The notes beneath the pieces were generated by a model, which saw nothing but the letters and a program-made list of their open reading frames with translations, did not search any database and was not told the origin of the DNA. From contig JAVVFH010000209.1 of NCBI GenBank assembly GCA_032250585.1, positions 1 to 6,256 on the forward strand: 6,256 nt of DNA. Reading direction: 5' to 3'. Each line of letters begins with the position of its first letter. The stretch's first letter is position 1. This document shows positions 1 through 6,256 of this stretch, in pieces. Position numbers and translations under genes: made by a program. This DNA comes from JAVVFH01 sp032250585. Its GTDB lineage: Bacteria; Pseudomonadota; Gammaproteobacteria; Xanthomonadales; SZUA-36.

Positions 1-812
1 GCATGCGGTGGTTCCGGTTCATCGCCCGAGCGCGTCGACAGGCGGTTTGGAGATCGGTTGGTGCTCATCAACCACAGCAGACGTCGCTTCAGCCGACGTG
101 GCGCGCTGCTCCATGATGGCCGCAGATGCCCAAGTCGAGATTCCAGCTCGGCCAAGTCGAGATTCCAGACCTGTTCGGCTTCGCCCAGATGCTGCGCGAC
201 TTGTCGGGTGGCGTTTTCATCCAGCGGTTTCGAGGCTCTGGATGCCAGCATGGACGCATCCAGGGGGGCCGGCTGCAGTCCGAGATGCCGAGTCATTCGG
301 TCCAGTTGCTGGCGTGGATGGGCGAGTATGTCCTCATACTTCAGGTGCAAAAACGACGGGTTTCCCCGTTGCTGGAGTGCAAACTGCCAGGCTCGGAGCC
401 ATGTGTCCAGTGCATCCATAATGCCGAACCAGCGGCTCCACCGTGGGTCTTGCCCCTGTCGCGCGTGCCGGGACCGCTCGAGCATCGAAGCGATGACGGC
501 TGAAGGACGGCGGCTGATGTGAATGATGCGGTAGTGCGAGGGTTGGAAGAGCCTGTCCGGATTTGATTCGTAGTATTCCGGTATCTTTTCACCCACCCAG
601 CGGATTTGTCTTCGCTGCTCCTCGGTAAGCACTTCGAGATACTGCTGCTGTATGGCTGCCGTTCCGTGGTCGCGAATTTTCCGCAGCAGTTGCCGCTCGT
701 TGGAAATCGCGATCGCTGGATGGGCCTTGAGCAGGTGGAATACCAGTGTCGTTCCGCTACGGGGTGCGCCGCCGATCAGCAGCCACTGCACGCAATCAGG
801 GCCATTTTTCAT
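1..812 (-). CDS. Sulfotransferase family protein (C-terminus beyond window)
   Basis: Predicted to transfer a sulfuryl group from PAPS to an acceptor hydroxyl or amine, probably on a glycan or small molecule. The reading frame is open from the ATG at 812-810 to the window edge (270 complete codons), so it is partial. Residues 15-22 read GAPRSGTT, the 5'-phosphosulfate-binding loop. VGEKIPEYY at 73-81 matches the conserved Lys-Pro region after it. IIHISRRPSAVIASM at 96-110 is the 3'-phosphate-binding motif, with Arg101 and Ser109 at the usual spacing, although the common RDP reads RRP. LKYEDILAHP further on is also typical. This fits the Sulfotransfer_3 type. The ATG has no clear Shine-Dalgarno; a TTG at 842-840, ten codons upstream and preceded by GGGG, is an alternative start. 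No signal peptide is visible, so it is probably cytoplasmic. It is transcribed divergently from the beta-helix gene. The acceptor is unknown. The C-terminal part contains an out-of-frame 22-bp-period duplication (130-168). Confidence 0.9.
   Translation of the reverse strand, partial: MKNGPDCVQWLLIGGAPRSGTTLVFHLLKAHPAIAISNERQLLRKIRDHGTAAIQQQYLEVLTEEQRRQIRWVGEKIPEYYESNPDRLFQPSHYRIIHISRRPSAVIASMLERSRHARQGQDPRWSRWFGIMDALDTWLRAWQFALQQRGNPSFLHLKYEDILAHPRQQLDRMTRHLGLQPAPLDASMLASRASKPLDENATRQVAQHLGEAEQVWNLDLAELESRLGHLRPSWSSAPRRLKRRLLWLMSTNRSPNRLSTRSGDEPEPPH
130..168. repeat. 17-bp direct repeat, period 22, inside the sulfotransferase gene
   Basis: CCAAGTCGAGATTCCAG occurs at 130-146 and again, identically, at 152-168. 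The 22-bp period is not a multiple of three, so on the minus strand the two copies are read in different frames (WNLDL and then ESRLG). It looks like a slippage or duplication event near the 3' part of the gene. Confidence 0.85.
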
Positions 813-925
813 GCCGAAGTGACGTTTTGGAAGTCCATTCAATTGTCCCCGCCGGATGCCCGGCCGGTGTCGCGGCGGAAGCTCGGAAATCTGCTGTGCC
901 TTGATGCTATTCTTCCACAGAATCG

Positions 926-946
926 AAGCGTGACGGTCGCTTTTTT
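926..946 (+). terminator. Weak terminator-like hairpin with T6 run, reading rightward
   Basis: AAGCG (926-930) can pair with CGCTT (938-942) around a 7-nt loop, followed by a run of six T at 941-946. The stem is only 5 bp, so this could be chance. If real, it would stop plus-strand transcription coming from the antisense side of the sulfotransferase gene, ahead of the beta-helix gene. Confidence 0.25.
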
Positions 947-977
947 ATCAGATCGACAGTCGCATGAGACACTGCGG

Positions 978-1027
978 TTAAAAATACGGATTCGTCCTGA
1001 GCCTGATAGCGGCAGGACGAAGAATCC
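978..1027 (-). promoter_or_regulatory. Bulged 12-bp inverted repeat in the divergent intergenic region; terminator-like on the minus strand
   Basis: GGATTCGTCCTG (988-999) is complementary to CAGGAC (1013-1018) plus GAATCC (1022-1027), with a 3-nt GAA bulge at 1019-1021 and a 13-nt loop. Read on the minus strand, the hairpin is followed directly by GTATTTTT (987-980), the shape of an intrinsic terminator or attenuator facing the sulfotransferase gene. Read on the plus strand there is no T-run; it would then be a hairpin in the leader of the beta-helix gene, ending 28 nt before its Shine-Dalgarno. Operator, attenuator and transcriptional insulator are all possible, and the sequence alone does not decide. 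Confidence 0.45.
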
Positions 1028-1055
1028 GGTGGAGGTTGCCGGAGTCGATTGAACA

Positions 1056-1060
1056 GAGGT
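1056..1060 (+). promoter_or_regulatory. Ribosome binding site choosing the ATG start of the beta-helix gene
   Basis: GAGGT at 1056-1060 lies 6 nt before the ATG at 1067. It favours this ATG over the in-frame TTG at 1049 and GTG at 1061, which lie before or against the site. The ATG also begins a clean signal peptide. Confidence 0.65.
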
Positions 1061-1066
1061 GTGAGT

Positions 1067-3010
1067 ATGATTCGAAGTCATCTGTGGGTCGGGTTAGCGA
1101 TTTTCTGTCTTGCTGCTGGCCCGTCCGTGCACGGCGCTGAAATCTTCGTTCAGCCCGGTGAATCCATCCAGGTCGCGATCAATTCGGCGCGGTCAGGCGA
1201 TGAAGTCGTCGTGCGAGCCGGTACTTACACGCTGGCCACGCCGCTCGAAATCTCGGGGAAGTCCATCACCTTGCGGTCCGAAGGCGGTCGAGACGTGACC
1301 AACATTCAGTCGGTATCCGGGTCGGCGGTCCCTTTGTTGCTGATCAGCGGCGGTGCGCTGCCCATCGTGCAGGGCTTCAGCTTCAAAAATGGCACTGCCG
1401 ACAGAGTGTTTCGTGGCGGCTGCCTTTCCGTGGAGGGTCAGGGAACCAATCCCGTCATCCAGAACAATCGATTCGAGGGTTGCCGAACGATTGAGTCCGA
1501 TGCGCGCAGTTCAGGCGGCGCGATCAAGGTCATCGCTCAAGCGCGACCGGAAATTCGTGATAACGAGTTTCGCGCTAACCGCAGTTTCAGCCAGGGTGGC
1601 GCCATCCATGTATTGGAAGCGAGCGCAGTAATCGTCGGTAACGCGTTCTTCGACAATATAGTTGAAGGAACACCTGTCGCGGGCGGAGGTGGCGTCAAGG
1701 TCACCGGCAGCTTGGGTGAACCGGTCGAGATTCGCGACAACCGTTTCGAGGGCAATCGGGCATCATTCGCAGGCGGAGCGATCTCAGTGTTCTGTGGCGA
1801 TGCCGACATCGTCGGTAATACCATCGTCGGTAATGGTTTCGGTCGCTTTGGCGGTGGAGTCCATCTGGAATCGCCCATTGATCAACGCGATAACTGTCAA
1901 GTGCTTTCTCGGCAACTGCTGCTGGACGGCAATCTGATCGAGCAAAACGAGATCTCCAATGTCGAGATTAATGATCTTGAGCCGTTAAACGACTCCGTCT
2001 CGGGTGCCGGTGTGCATGTCAACTTTGGATTCCAGGGTGAATTCAATTCCTCAGTGCTCGTGATTCGGAACAACATCATCCGGGGAAATAATGCTTTCGA
2101 TACCCGGTGTGTCGACGGTCAGTCGCGTTTGCAGTGCGCCTACGGGGGCGGGATCGTGTTCTTCAATGGGTTTGAAAATCAGCAGATTGTCTCCGGCAAC
2201 CAAATTGAAAACAATCTCTCGGATGTTTACGCCGCCGCGAACTTCGACAAAGTCAACCTGCGGTTCGAGAGCAATCACGTGCAGGGCAACCAGGCTCGGT
2301 TCTCCCACCCCGGCGTGGGATGCGTGAGTGATCGCCCGGCGGCGCTGGTCAATTGCGTGATCCAGAAAAACCGCTTCATCAACAATGGTTTTGTCGACGT
2401 AGACAAAGCGCTGCCGGTGCTGAACAACGCTGCATCCATCAACATTCGCCGGAATAGCGCGATGATCCGCAACAATCTGTTCGTGGACAATCAGGGTTAT
2501 TTTGCCGATGTCTTCATCCGCCACGAAGACTCGAGTGGATTTTCGAACATCGAGCACAACAGCTTCATCAGCAAGCGGGGTCTGCTGGTCAGTGGCAGCT
2601 TTGGCAGTCTCGAGTTGCGTGGCGATGGTGCGATCGTCAATAATATTTTTGCGGGTGGGTTGCGGGGGTTCAGACTGGACAACTTCTCGGACGCCAGTTC
2701 GGTGCTCGCTAACAACTTCACGGGAATGCAGTCGGGTCTGGCACGATTTGATACGCAAGTGGTCAACACGCCGGATGCGCTGAACCAGCTCGACATCGCC
2801 CAGGGCAATACGTCAGAAGCGCCTGGATTCGCCGACCCTTCGGTGTTGGACTACTCATTGGCAGAGAATTCAGTTCTGATTGACTCAGTGGCCTGCATCG
2901 AGGGCGTCAAGACTGATCTGCGCGGCATTCCCCGTCCTTCGGGGTCCGCTTGTGACCCGGGCGCCTTCGAATTTGGCACCGACCTGCTCTTTGCTGATGG
3001 GTTTGAGTAA
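1067..3010 (+). CDS. Secreted right-handed parallel beta-helix protein with choice-of-anchor-Q-like C-terminus
   Basis: A 647-residue exported protein. Residues 1-24 are a signal peptide: basic start MIRSH, hydrophobic stretch 6-21, cleavage likely after Gly23 or Ala24. There is no lipobox. Mature residues 25-56 (IFVQPGESIQVAINSA, then GDEVVVRAGTY) are the usual opening turn of PL6, NosD or pectate-lyase-like beta-helices. Repeated turns of the type IRDNRFEGNRA or NNxFxxN follow to about residue 580. The end carries DLRGIPRP (617-624) and CDPGAFE (629-635), the choice-of-anchor-Q signature; Cys610 and Cys629 could form a disulfide. The last residues are LLFADGFE. The fold is shared by polysaccharide lyases, C5-epimerases and adhesins; I see no catalytic signature that chooses among them, so the function is open. 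It starts divergently from the sulfotransferase, and the fusion gene follows after 35 nt with no terminator between, suggesting one operon. Confidence 0.9.
   Translation: MIRSHLWVGLAIFCLAAGPSVHGAEIFVQPGESIQVAINSARSGDEVVVRAGTYTLATPLEISGKSITLRSEGGRDVTNIQSVSGSAVPLLLISGGALPIVQGFSFKNGTADRVFRGGCLSVEGQGTNPVIQNNRFEGCRTIESDARSSGGAIKVIAQARPEIRDNEFRANRSFSQGGAIHVLEASAVIVGNAFFDNIVEGTPVAGGGGVKVTGSLGEPVEIRDNRFEGNRASFAGGAISVFCGDADIVGNTIVGNGFGRFGGGVHLESPIDQRDNCQVLSRQLLLDGNLIEQNEISNVEINDLEPLNDSVSGAGVHVNFGFQGEFNSSVLVIRNNIIRGNNAFDTRCVDGQSRLQCAYGGGIVFFNGFENQQIVSGNQIENNLSDVYAAANFDKVNLRFESNHVQGNQARFSHPGVGCVSDRPAALVNCVIQKNRFINNGFVDVDKALPVLNNAASINIRRNSAMIRNNLFVDNQGYFADVFIRHEDSSGFSNIEHNSFISKRGLLVSGSFGSLELRGDGAIVNNIFAGGLRGFRLDNFSDASSVLANNFTGMQSGLARFDTQVVNTPDALNQLDIAQGNTSEAPGFADPSVLDYSLAENSVLIDSVACIEGVKTDLRGIPRPSGSACDPGAFEFGTDLLFADGFE
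1807..1834 (+). repeat. 15-bp-period short tandem repeat encoding IVGNT/IVGNG
   Basis: CATCGTCGGTAAT occurs at 1807-1819 and 1822-1834. The period is five codons, so the frame is kept. It falls in a beta-helix turn and is probably a local duplication or a product of repeated-turn sequence constraint. Confidence 0.6.
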
Positions 3011-3036
3011 GTTGACCGTAAGCTGATGGTTTGAGT
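2993..3036 (+). repeat. Near-perfect duplication of the beta-helix gene's stop region
   Basis: GCTGATGGGTTTGAGT (2993-3008) encodes the end ADGFE plus the first base of the stop codon. GCTGATGGTTTGAGT (3022-3036) repeats it 29 bp later with one G missing. The second copy sits in the intergenic gap before the fusion gene and is not translated as ADGFE in the active frame. Confidence 0.7.
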
Positions 3037-3045
3037 CGGCGGGCG

Positions 3046-6000
3046 ATGATAGATCTGAATACGTTTCTCGCTCGACCGGATGATTTGTTGCTCAGTCGGG
3101 ATCGACTGCACGATCGGCCGGATGAATTCGCGGCGATCCATGATTATCTCGGCCGGCAGGTCCGGGCGGCGCTGCAGTCGCCGGTGCTGCGAGTCACCGA
3201 CAAGCGGCAGCTCCCGCCCAGCGGCGATGCGCGTGACTATTTCAGTTTTGGAACGTACTGGTGGCCTGACCCTGAGCGTACCGACGGTCTGCCCTGGGTG
3301 CGGCGCGATGGTGAAATCAACCCGGACAGCATGCACAGCGACACCGGACGGGTGCGCAAGCTGTGCCAGCGCATCTGGCACCTGGCACTGGGCTGGTTGT
3401 TTCTCGGCGACGCGCGGGCGGCCGAGGCGGGTGCCGAACAGCTGAGGGCATGGTTTCTTGACCCGCAGCATGCAATGCGTCCACATCTGCGCTATGCCCA
3501 GGCGATTCCGGGCCGAGTCGAGGGGCGCAGCCATGGGATTATCGATACCCGCGATTTCCGCTTCGTCTGCGATGCGGCCTCCATCTTGTTGGAGTCCGGG
3601 GCCTGGAAAGATGCCGATCACGCTGCGCTGCAGGTATGGATGGGCAAGTTTCTGGACTGGCTGCTTGAATCTGCGGCCGGACGCAAGGAGTGCGACGAGA
3701 GCAATAATCATGGCACCTGGTACAGTGCGCAGGTACTGGCGATCGCGCTGTTCTGCGGGCGGATGCGGCTGGCTCGCGAATTGGCCGAAGGCGTGTCACG
3801 CCGCATCGATCAGCAGATTGATGGCAAGGGTTTTCAGGCCGAGGAGTTCAAGCGTTCACGGCCGCTGACCTATTGCAGCATGAACCTGCAGGCTTTTTTC
3901 GATTGCGCCTGCCTGGCCGAGTCGGCTGGCCTCGACTTGTGGCACTATCGGTCCGACAAGGGTGGCTCGCTGGAAAAAGCTTGTGATTGGCTGCTGCCGT
4001 ATCTGATGGACGCCGACAATCGGATCGAGCGCGAGATCGTCGACTATCAGCCGGAAAACTATCTGGACCTCTTCCAGCGCGCAGCTCGGCAGTACGGACC
4101 TTGCTTTCGGCCGGAAGCGCTGGCGCTGGACACGAAACGGGTTGTCCGATCGATCGCCGGGTTGTTATGGCCGGCGATTCCGGAACAACGAAAAAGCAGG
4201 GCAGGGGAGCTCAAATTGCAGCAACAAGACCAAGCAGTACGCGCGATTGCCCGACACTGGGGTGCAATCGACAAGAAGCGCCGGACCCGGTGGTGGAATG
4301 TGCCGGCGATTGTGCAGGAAATCAATCTTCGGGTCTGTGGTGAGCCGATCAACGGCGTCAGCCAGGGCTCCTACCGGATGCTGAAGACCCTCGCCAACGG
4401 GCGCGTGTTCGACCATGGCGTGTCGGTGGGAGCGGGCAGCGCGAGCAAGGAGATGTCGCTGCTGACTGCCGGGCTGGTCCAGCGGTTCACCATCTACGAA
4501 CTCTCACCTGATCGCATCCGGGCCGGTCGCGCCGCTGCCGATAACAAGGGTCTGGGTGACCGGATCAGTTTCATCGAGGGTGATGCGTTTGCCGCCGACA
4601 TTCAGGACGGTACTTACGATCTGGTTCACTGGAACAACGCGCTGCACCATATGTTCGATGTGGATGCTGCCATCGAGTGGAGTCGGAGAATTCTAAAAAT
4701 GGATGGGTTGTTCTTCATGGACGACTATGTCGGTCCGAACCGCTTCCAGTGGTCGCAGTCGACATTGGCGCTGGCCAGCCAGATACGACGGCTGCTGCCC
4801 GAAGGCTATCTAACCCGCGAGACCGACCCCGACCAGCAGGTCCCGGTGGATGTGCGACGACCCAGCGTGCAGCGCATCATCCGGGAAGACCCGTCGGAGG
4901 CACCCGACTCGGAGCGCATCCTGGACTCGCTGGCACGGCATTTTCCGCGCGCCTTCGTAATTCCGACCGGCGGTGCGATCTACAACCTCGCGCTGACGCA
5001 TACGCTCCATCATTTCAACCCGGACGATGCACGCGACAACGCCCTGCTGAAGTCGCTCATGCTGCTCGATGAGGCGGCTCTGTCGCGCCCGGATATCGAC
5101 ACTCACTACGCCGTTGCATTCGCATGGCGAAGCGGCAAGAAAATCAAATTGTCCGCCACCTCGAGCTTCGATCCGGAGCCTTCGGACAGCGTGCCGCCCT
5201 GGAAGCGCCTGCTGAAAGCCGTGTTGCCCGAACCGGTGCAGGAGCGGCTGGTTCATTTCCAGCAGGTGGTGACACAACAAATCGGTTCCCGGCCACCGAA
5301 GCTTGCCGTCGATAGTGCGCAAGGCAGCAAGGCGCCAGAAAGCACGGGCGACCCGGAAACCGACGGGGAAACGGCCGCCGATTTGATCGACCCCGAGGGT
5401 TCGTTCCAGTGTCCTCTTTGCGAGTCACGACTCAAGGGCTTCCTGCCCGGCGGTCCGAAACGACGACCAAACGCCAAGTGTCCTTCCTGTGGCGCGCTGG
5501 AGCGCCACCGCGCGGCCTGGGTGTATCTGCGAGACCACGCGCACTGGCTGAAAGAGGGTGACGAGCCGGTGCGACTGCTGCACATTGCCCCCGAAACGCC
5601 GCTGGAGCAATGCTTCCGGAAGTTCGCACATGTCGACTACCTCAGCGCCGATCTCGAACCGGGACGGGCCATGCTGGAAATGGATCTGACCGCCACCGGC
5701 CAGCCCGACCAGTGCTTCGATGTGATCTTTTGCTCGCACGTGCTGGAACACATCCCCGACGACGTGGCGGCGATGCGCGAATTGCACCGGATCGTACGGG
5801 CAGGCGGCGAGGTCTACATTCAGGTGCCGCTGCGGGGCCCGACTACCTACGAAGACCCCGCCATCACCACCCCGGAAGGTCGTCTGGAAGCATTCGGCCA
5901 GGAAGACCACGTGCGGCTTTATGGAATGGACATCCGCGAGCGCCTGCAGGCGGCCGGGCTCGAGGTCGAACTGGTCTACCCCACGCGCGACCTGCCCGAA

Positions 6001-6090
6001 GCCGAGTCCAAGGCCATCAACGCTGGCCGCGGTCAATGCCTGATCGTCTGCACGAGGCCCGTCGCGGCCCGATCGACGGAGCCGTTGTAG
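3046..6090 (+). CDS. Alginate-lyase-like / SAM methyltransferase / zinc-ribbon SAM methyltransferase fusion
   Basis: A 1014-residue protein with three domains in one uninterrupted frame. (a) About 55-360: alginate lyase family (PF05426, PL5-like). DYFSFGTYWWPDP at 64-76 is the family signature; NNHGTWY at 220-226 supplies the catalytic-type Asn221-His222, and FKRSRPLTY at 268-276 the Arg/Tyr region. (b) About 405-700: class I methyltransferase with motif I VSVGAGSAS (459-467), acidic Glu485 for SAM ribose, DLVHWNNALHHM (525-536) and DDYVGPNRFQW (559-569). (c) Linker 706-785, then residues 786-1010: zinc ribbon C789/C792/C812/C815 followed by ERHR, LHIAPE (845-850), FDVIFCSHVLEHI (891-903) and a typical methyltransferase tail. 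No signal peptide or membrane segment is seen, so a cytoplasmic location is inferred. ATG 3046 is preferred; TTG 3031 would add five residues, and neither has a strong Shine-Dalgarno. It lies 35 nt after the beta-helix gene. Likely role: tailoring of an acidic glycan or its precursor; the substrate is unknown. Confidence 0.9.
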   Translation: MIDLNTFLARPDDLLLSRDRLHDRPDEFAAIHDYLGRQVRAALQSPVLRVTDKRQLPPSGDARDYFSFGTYWWPDPERTDGLPWVRRDGEINPDSMHSDTGRVRKLCQRIWHLALGWLFLGDARAAEAGAEQLRAWFLDPQHAMRPHLRYAQAIPGRVEGRSHGIIDTRDFRFVCDAASILLESGAWKDADHAALQVWMGKFLDWLLESAAGRKECDESNNHGTWYSAQVLAIALFCGRMRLARELAEGVSRRIDQQIDGKGFQAEEFKRSRPLTYCSMNLQAFFDCACLAESAGLDLWHYRSDKGGSLEKACDWLLPYLMDADNRIEREIVDYQPENYLDLFQRAARQYGPCFRPEALALDTKRVVRSIAGLLWPAIPEQRKSRAGELKLQQQDQAVRAIARHWGAIDKKRRTRWWNVPAIVQEINLRVCGEPINGVSQGSYRMLKTLANGRVFDHGVSVGAGSASKEMSLLTAGLVQRFTIYELSPDRIRAGRAAADNKGLGDRISFIEGDAFAADIQDGTYDLVHWNNALHHMFDVDAAIEWSRRILKMDGLFFMDDYVGPNRFQWSQSTLALASQIRRLLPEGYLTRETDPDQQVPVDVRRPSVQRIIREDPSEAPDSERILDSLARHFPRAFVIPTGGAIYNLALTHTLHHFNPDDARDNALLKSLMLLDEAALSRPDIDTHYAVAFAWRSGKKIKLSATSSFDPEPSDSVPPWKRLLKAVLPEPVQERLVHFQQVVTQQIGSRPPKLAVDSAQGSKAPESTGDPETDGETAADLIDPEGSFQCPLCESRLKGFLPGGPKRRPNAKCPSCGALERHRAAWVYLRDHAHWLKEGDEPVRLLHIAPETPLEQCFRKFAHVDYLSADLEPGRAMLEMDLTATGQPDQCFDVIFCSHVLEHIPDDVAAMRELHRIVRAGGEVYIQVPLRGPTTYEDPAITTPEGRLEAFGQEDHVRLYGMDIRERLQAAGLEVELVYPTRDLPEAESKAINAGRGQCLIVCTRPVAARSTEPL

Positions 6091-6169
6091 GAGGCCCGCC
6101 CTCGGGCCGATGGGTTTGAACATCTGGGGCGTGCCAATTCCTCATCGCGGCGAGGGCGCCGCTCCTACA
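6086..6169. repeat. REP doublet (BIME-like), copy 1
   Basis: The outer ends TGTAGGAG (6086-6093) and CTCCTACA (6162-6169) are perfect inverted repeats. Inside are two perfect hairpins: GGCCCG-CCCT-CGGGCC (6093-6108) and GCGGCG-AGGG-CGCCGC (6147-6162). The two loops, CCCT and AGGG, are complementary to each other. TGTAGGAG with a GC-rich hairpin is the form of intergenic REP sequences in Pseudomonas and Xanthomonadaceae. The TAG stop of the preceding gene (6088-6090) lies within the left end. No T-run follows, so it is not a standard intrinsic terminator, though the hairpins may protect the 3' end of the mRNA. Confidence 0.85.
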
Positions 6170-6183
6170 GCGCCGGTTCCCGT

Positions 6184-6256
6184 TGTAGGAGGCCCGCCCT
6201 CGGGCCGATGGGTTTGAACATCTGGGGCGTGCCAATTCCTCATCGCGGCGAGGGCG
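6184..6256. repeat. REP doublet (BIME-like), copy 2, partial
   Basis: Identical to copy 1 from TGTAGGAG (6184-6191) onward, including the left hairpin GGCCCG-CCCT-CGGGCC (6191-6206). The window ends inside the right hairpin, so the closing CTCCTACA is not seen. Confidence 0.85.

Larger units (their letters stand above)
6082..6256. repeat. Tandem direct repeat, 98-bp period (second copy cut by the window end)
   Basis: The sequence from CCGTTGTAGGAGG at 6082 recurs at 6180 and matches base for base to the window end at 6256 (77 bp compared). One unit is a REP doublet (6086-6169) plus a roughly 14-bp spacer containing GCGCCGGTTCC. The identity suggests recent duplication or homogenisation; more copies may follow outside the window. 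Confidence 0.92.

Noticed and set aside
953..985. Possible sigma70 promoter for the beta-helix gene (TCGACA and an A/T-rich TTAAAAAT)
   Set aside because: The spacing to any -10-like hexamer is about 19 bp and the hexamers match poorly, so I do not annotate it.
606..1052. 148-codon plus-strand frame opposite the sulfotransferase start
   Set aside because: It overlaps the P-loop-coding region of the sulfotransferase on the other strand and has no domain resemblance.
1100..1111. Cys14 in the beta-helix signal peptide as a lipoprotein cysteine
   Set aside because: The preceding residues (AIF before Cys) do not form a lipobox, and the cysteine lies in the middle of the hydrophobic core.
2051..2758. 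235-codon minus-strand frame within the beta-helix gene
   Set aside because: Fully antisense to the beta-helix repeats; it mirrors their periodicity and shows no independent family signature.
2996..3006. 11-bp GATGGGTTTGA shared by the beta-helix stop region and the REP element (6109-6119)
   Set aside because: A few 11-bp matches are expected by chance in a window this size, and the flanking bases differ.
2851..3711. 286-codon open frame on the minus strand across the junction of the two plus-strand genes
   Set aside because: It is antisense to well-supported domains on both sides, its translation is arginine/proline-rich without a recognisable motif, and it is typical of a shadow frame in GC-rich coding DNA.
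6082..6256. CRISPR-like array
   Set aside because: The 98-bp units repeat exactly, including the inner sequence; there are no short constant repeats with variable spacers. The inverted hairpin structure fits REP doublets.

Overview
The window looks like a chromosomal segment of a moderately GC-rich gammaproteobacterium, possibly of the Xanthomonadales or Wenzhouxiangella/Chromatiales side. The hints are codon use, an exported beta-helix protein with a choice-of-anchor-Q-like end and a C-terminal FADGFE tail, and REP-type repeats starting TGTAGGAG. The taxonomic placement is inference; no marker gene is present.

Layout. (1) Positions 1-812, minus strand: a PAPS-dependent sulfotransferase, open at the window edge. 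(2) Positions 813-1066: a divergent intergenic region with a strong bulged inverted repeat at 988-1027 and a weaker hairpin plus T-run at 926-946. (3) Positions 1067-3010, plus strand: a secreted right-handed beta-helix protein of 647 residues. (4) Positions 3046-6090, plus strand, 35 nt downstream: a 1014-residue protein joining an alginate-lyase-like (PL5-type) domain, a class I SAM methyltransferase, and a second SAM methyltransferase carrying a four-cysteine zinc ribbon. (5) Positions 6082-6256: two tandem 98-bp units, each an inverted pair of REP hairpins. The stop codon of the fusion gene lies inside the first unit.

Taken together, sulfation, methylation, uronate-polymer lyase chemistry and an exported beta-helix protein of a fold common among polysaccharide-active enzymes suggest a locus that decorates or remodels an acidic extracellular or surface glycan. 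The two plus-strand genes are probably co-transcribed. The most unusual item is the lyase-methyltransferase-methyltransferase fusion, which has no visible signal peptide and so would place a lyase-type domain in the cytoplasm. Substrate and pathway cannot be read from this window.
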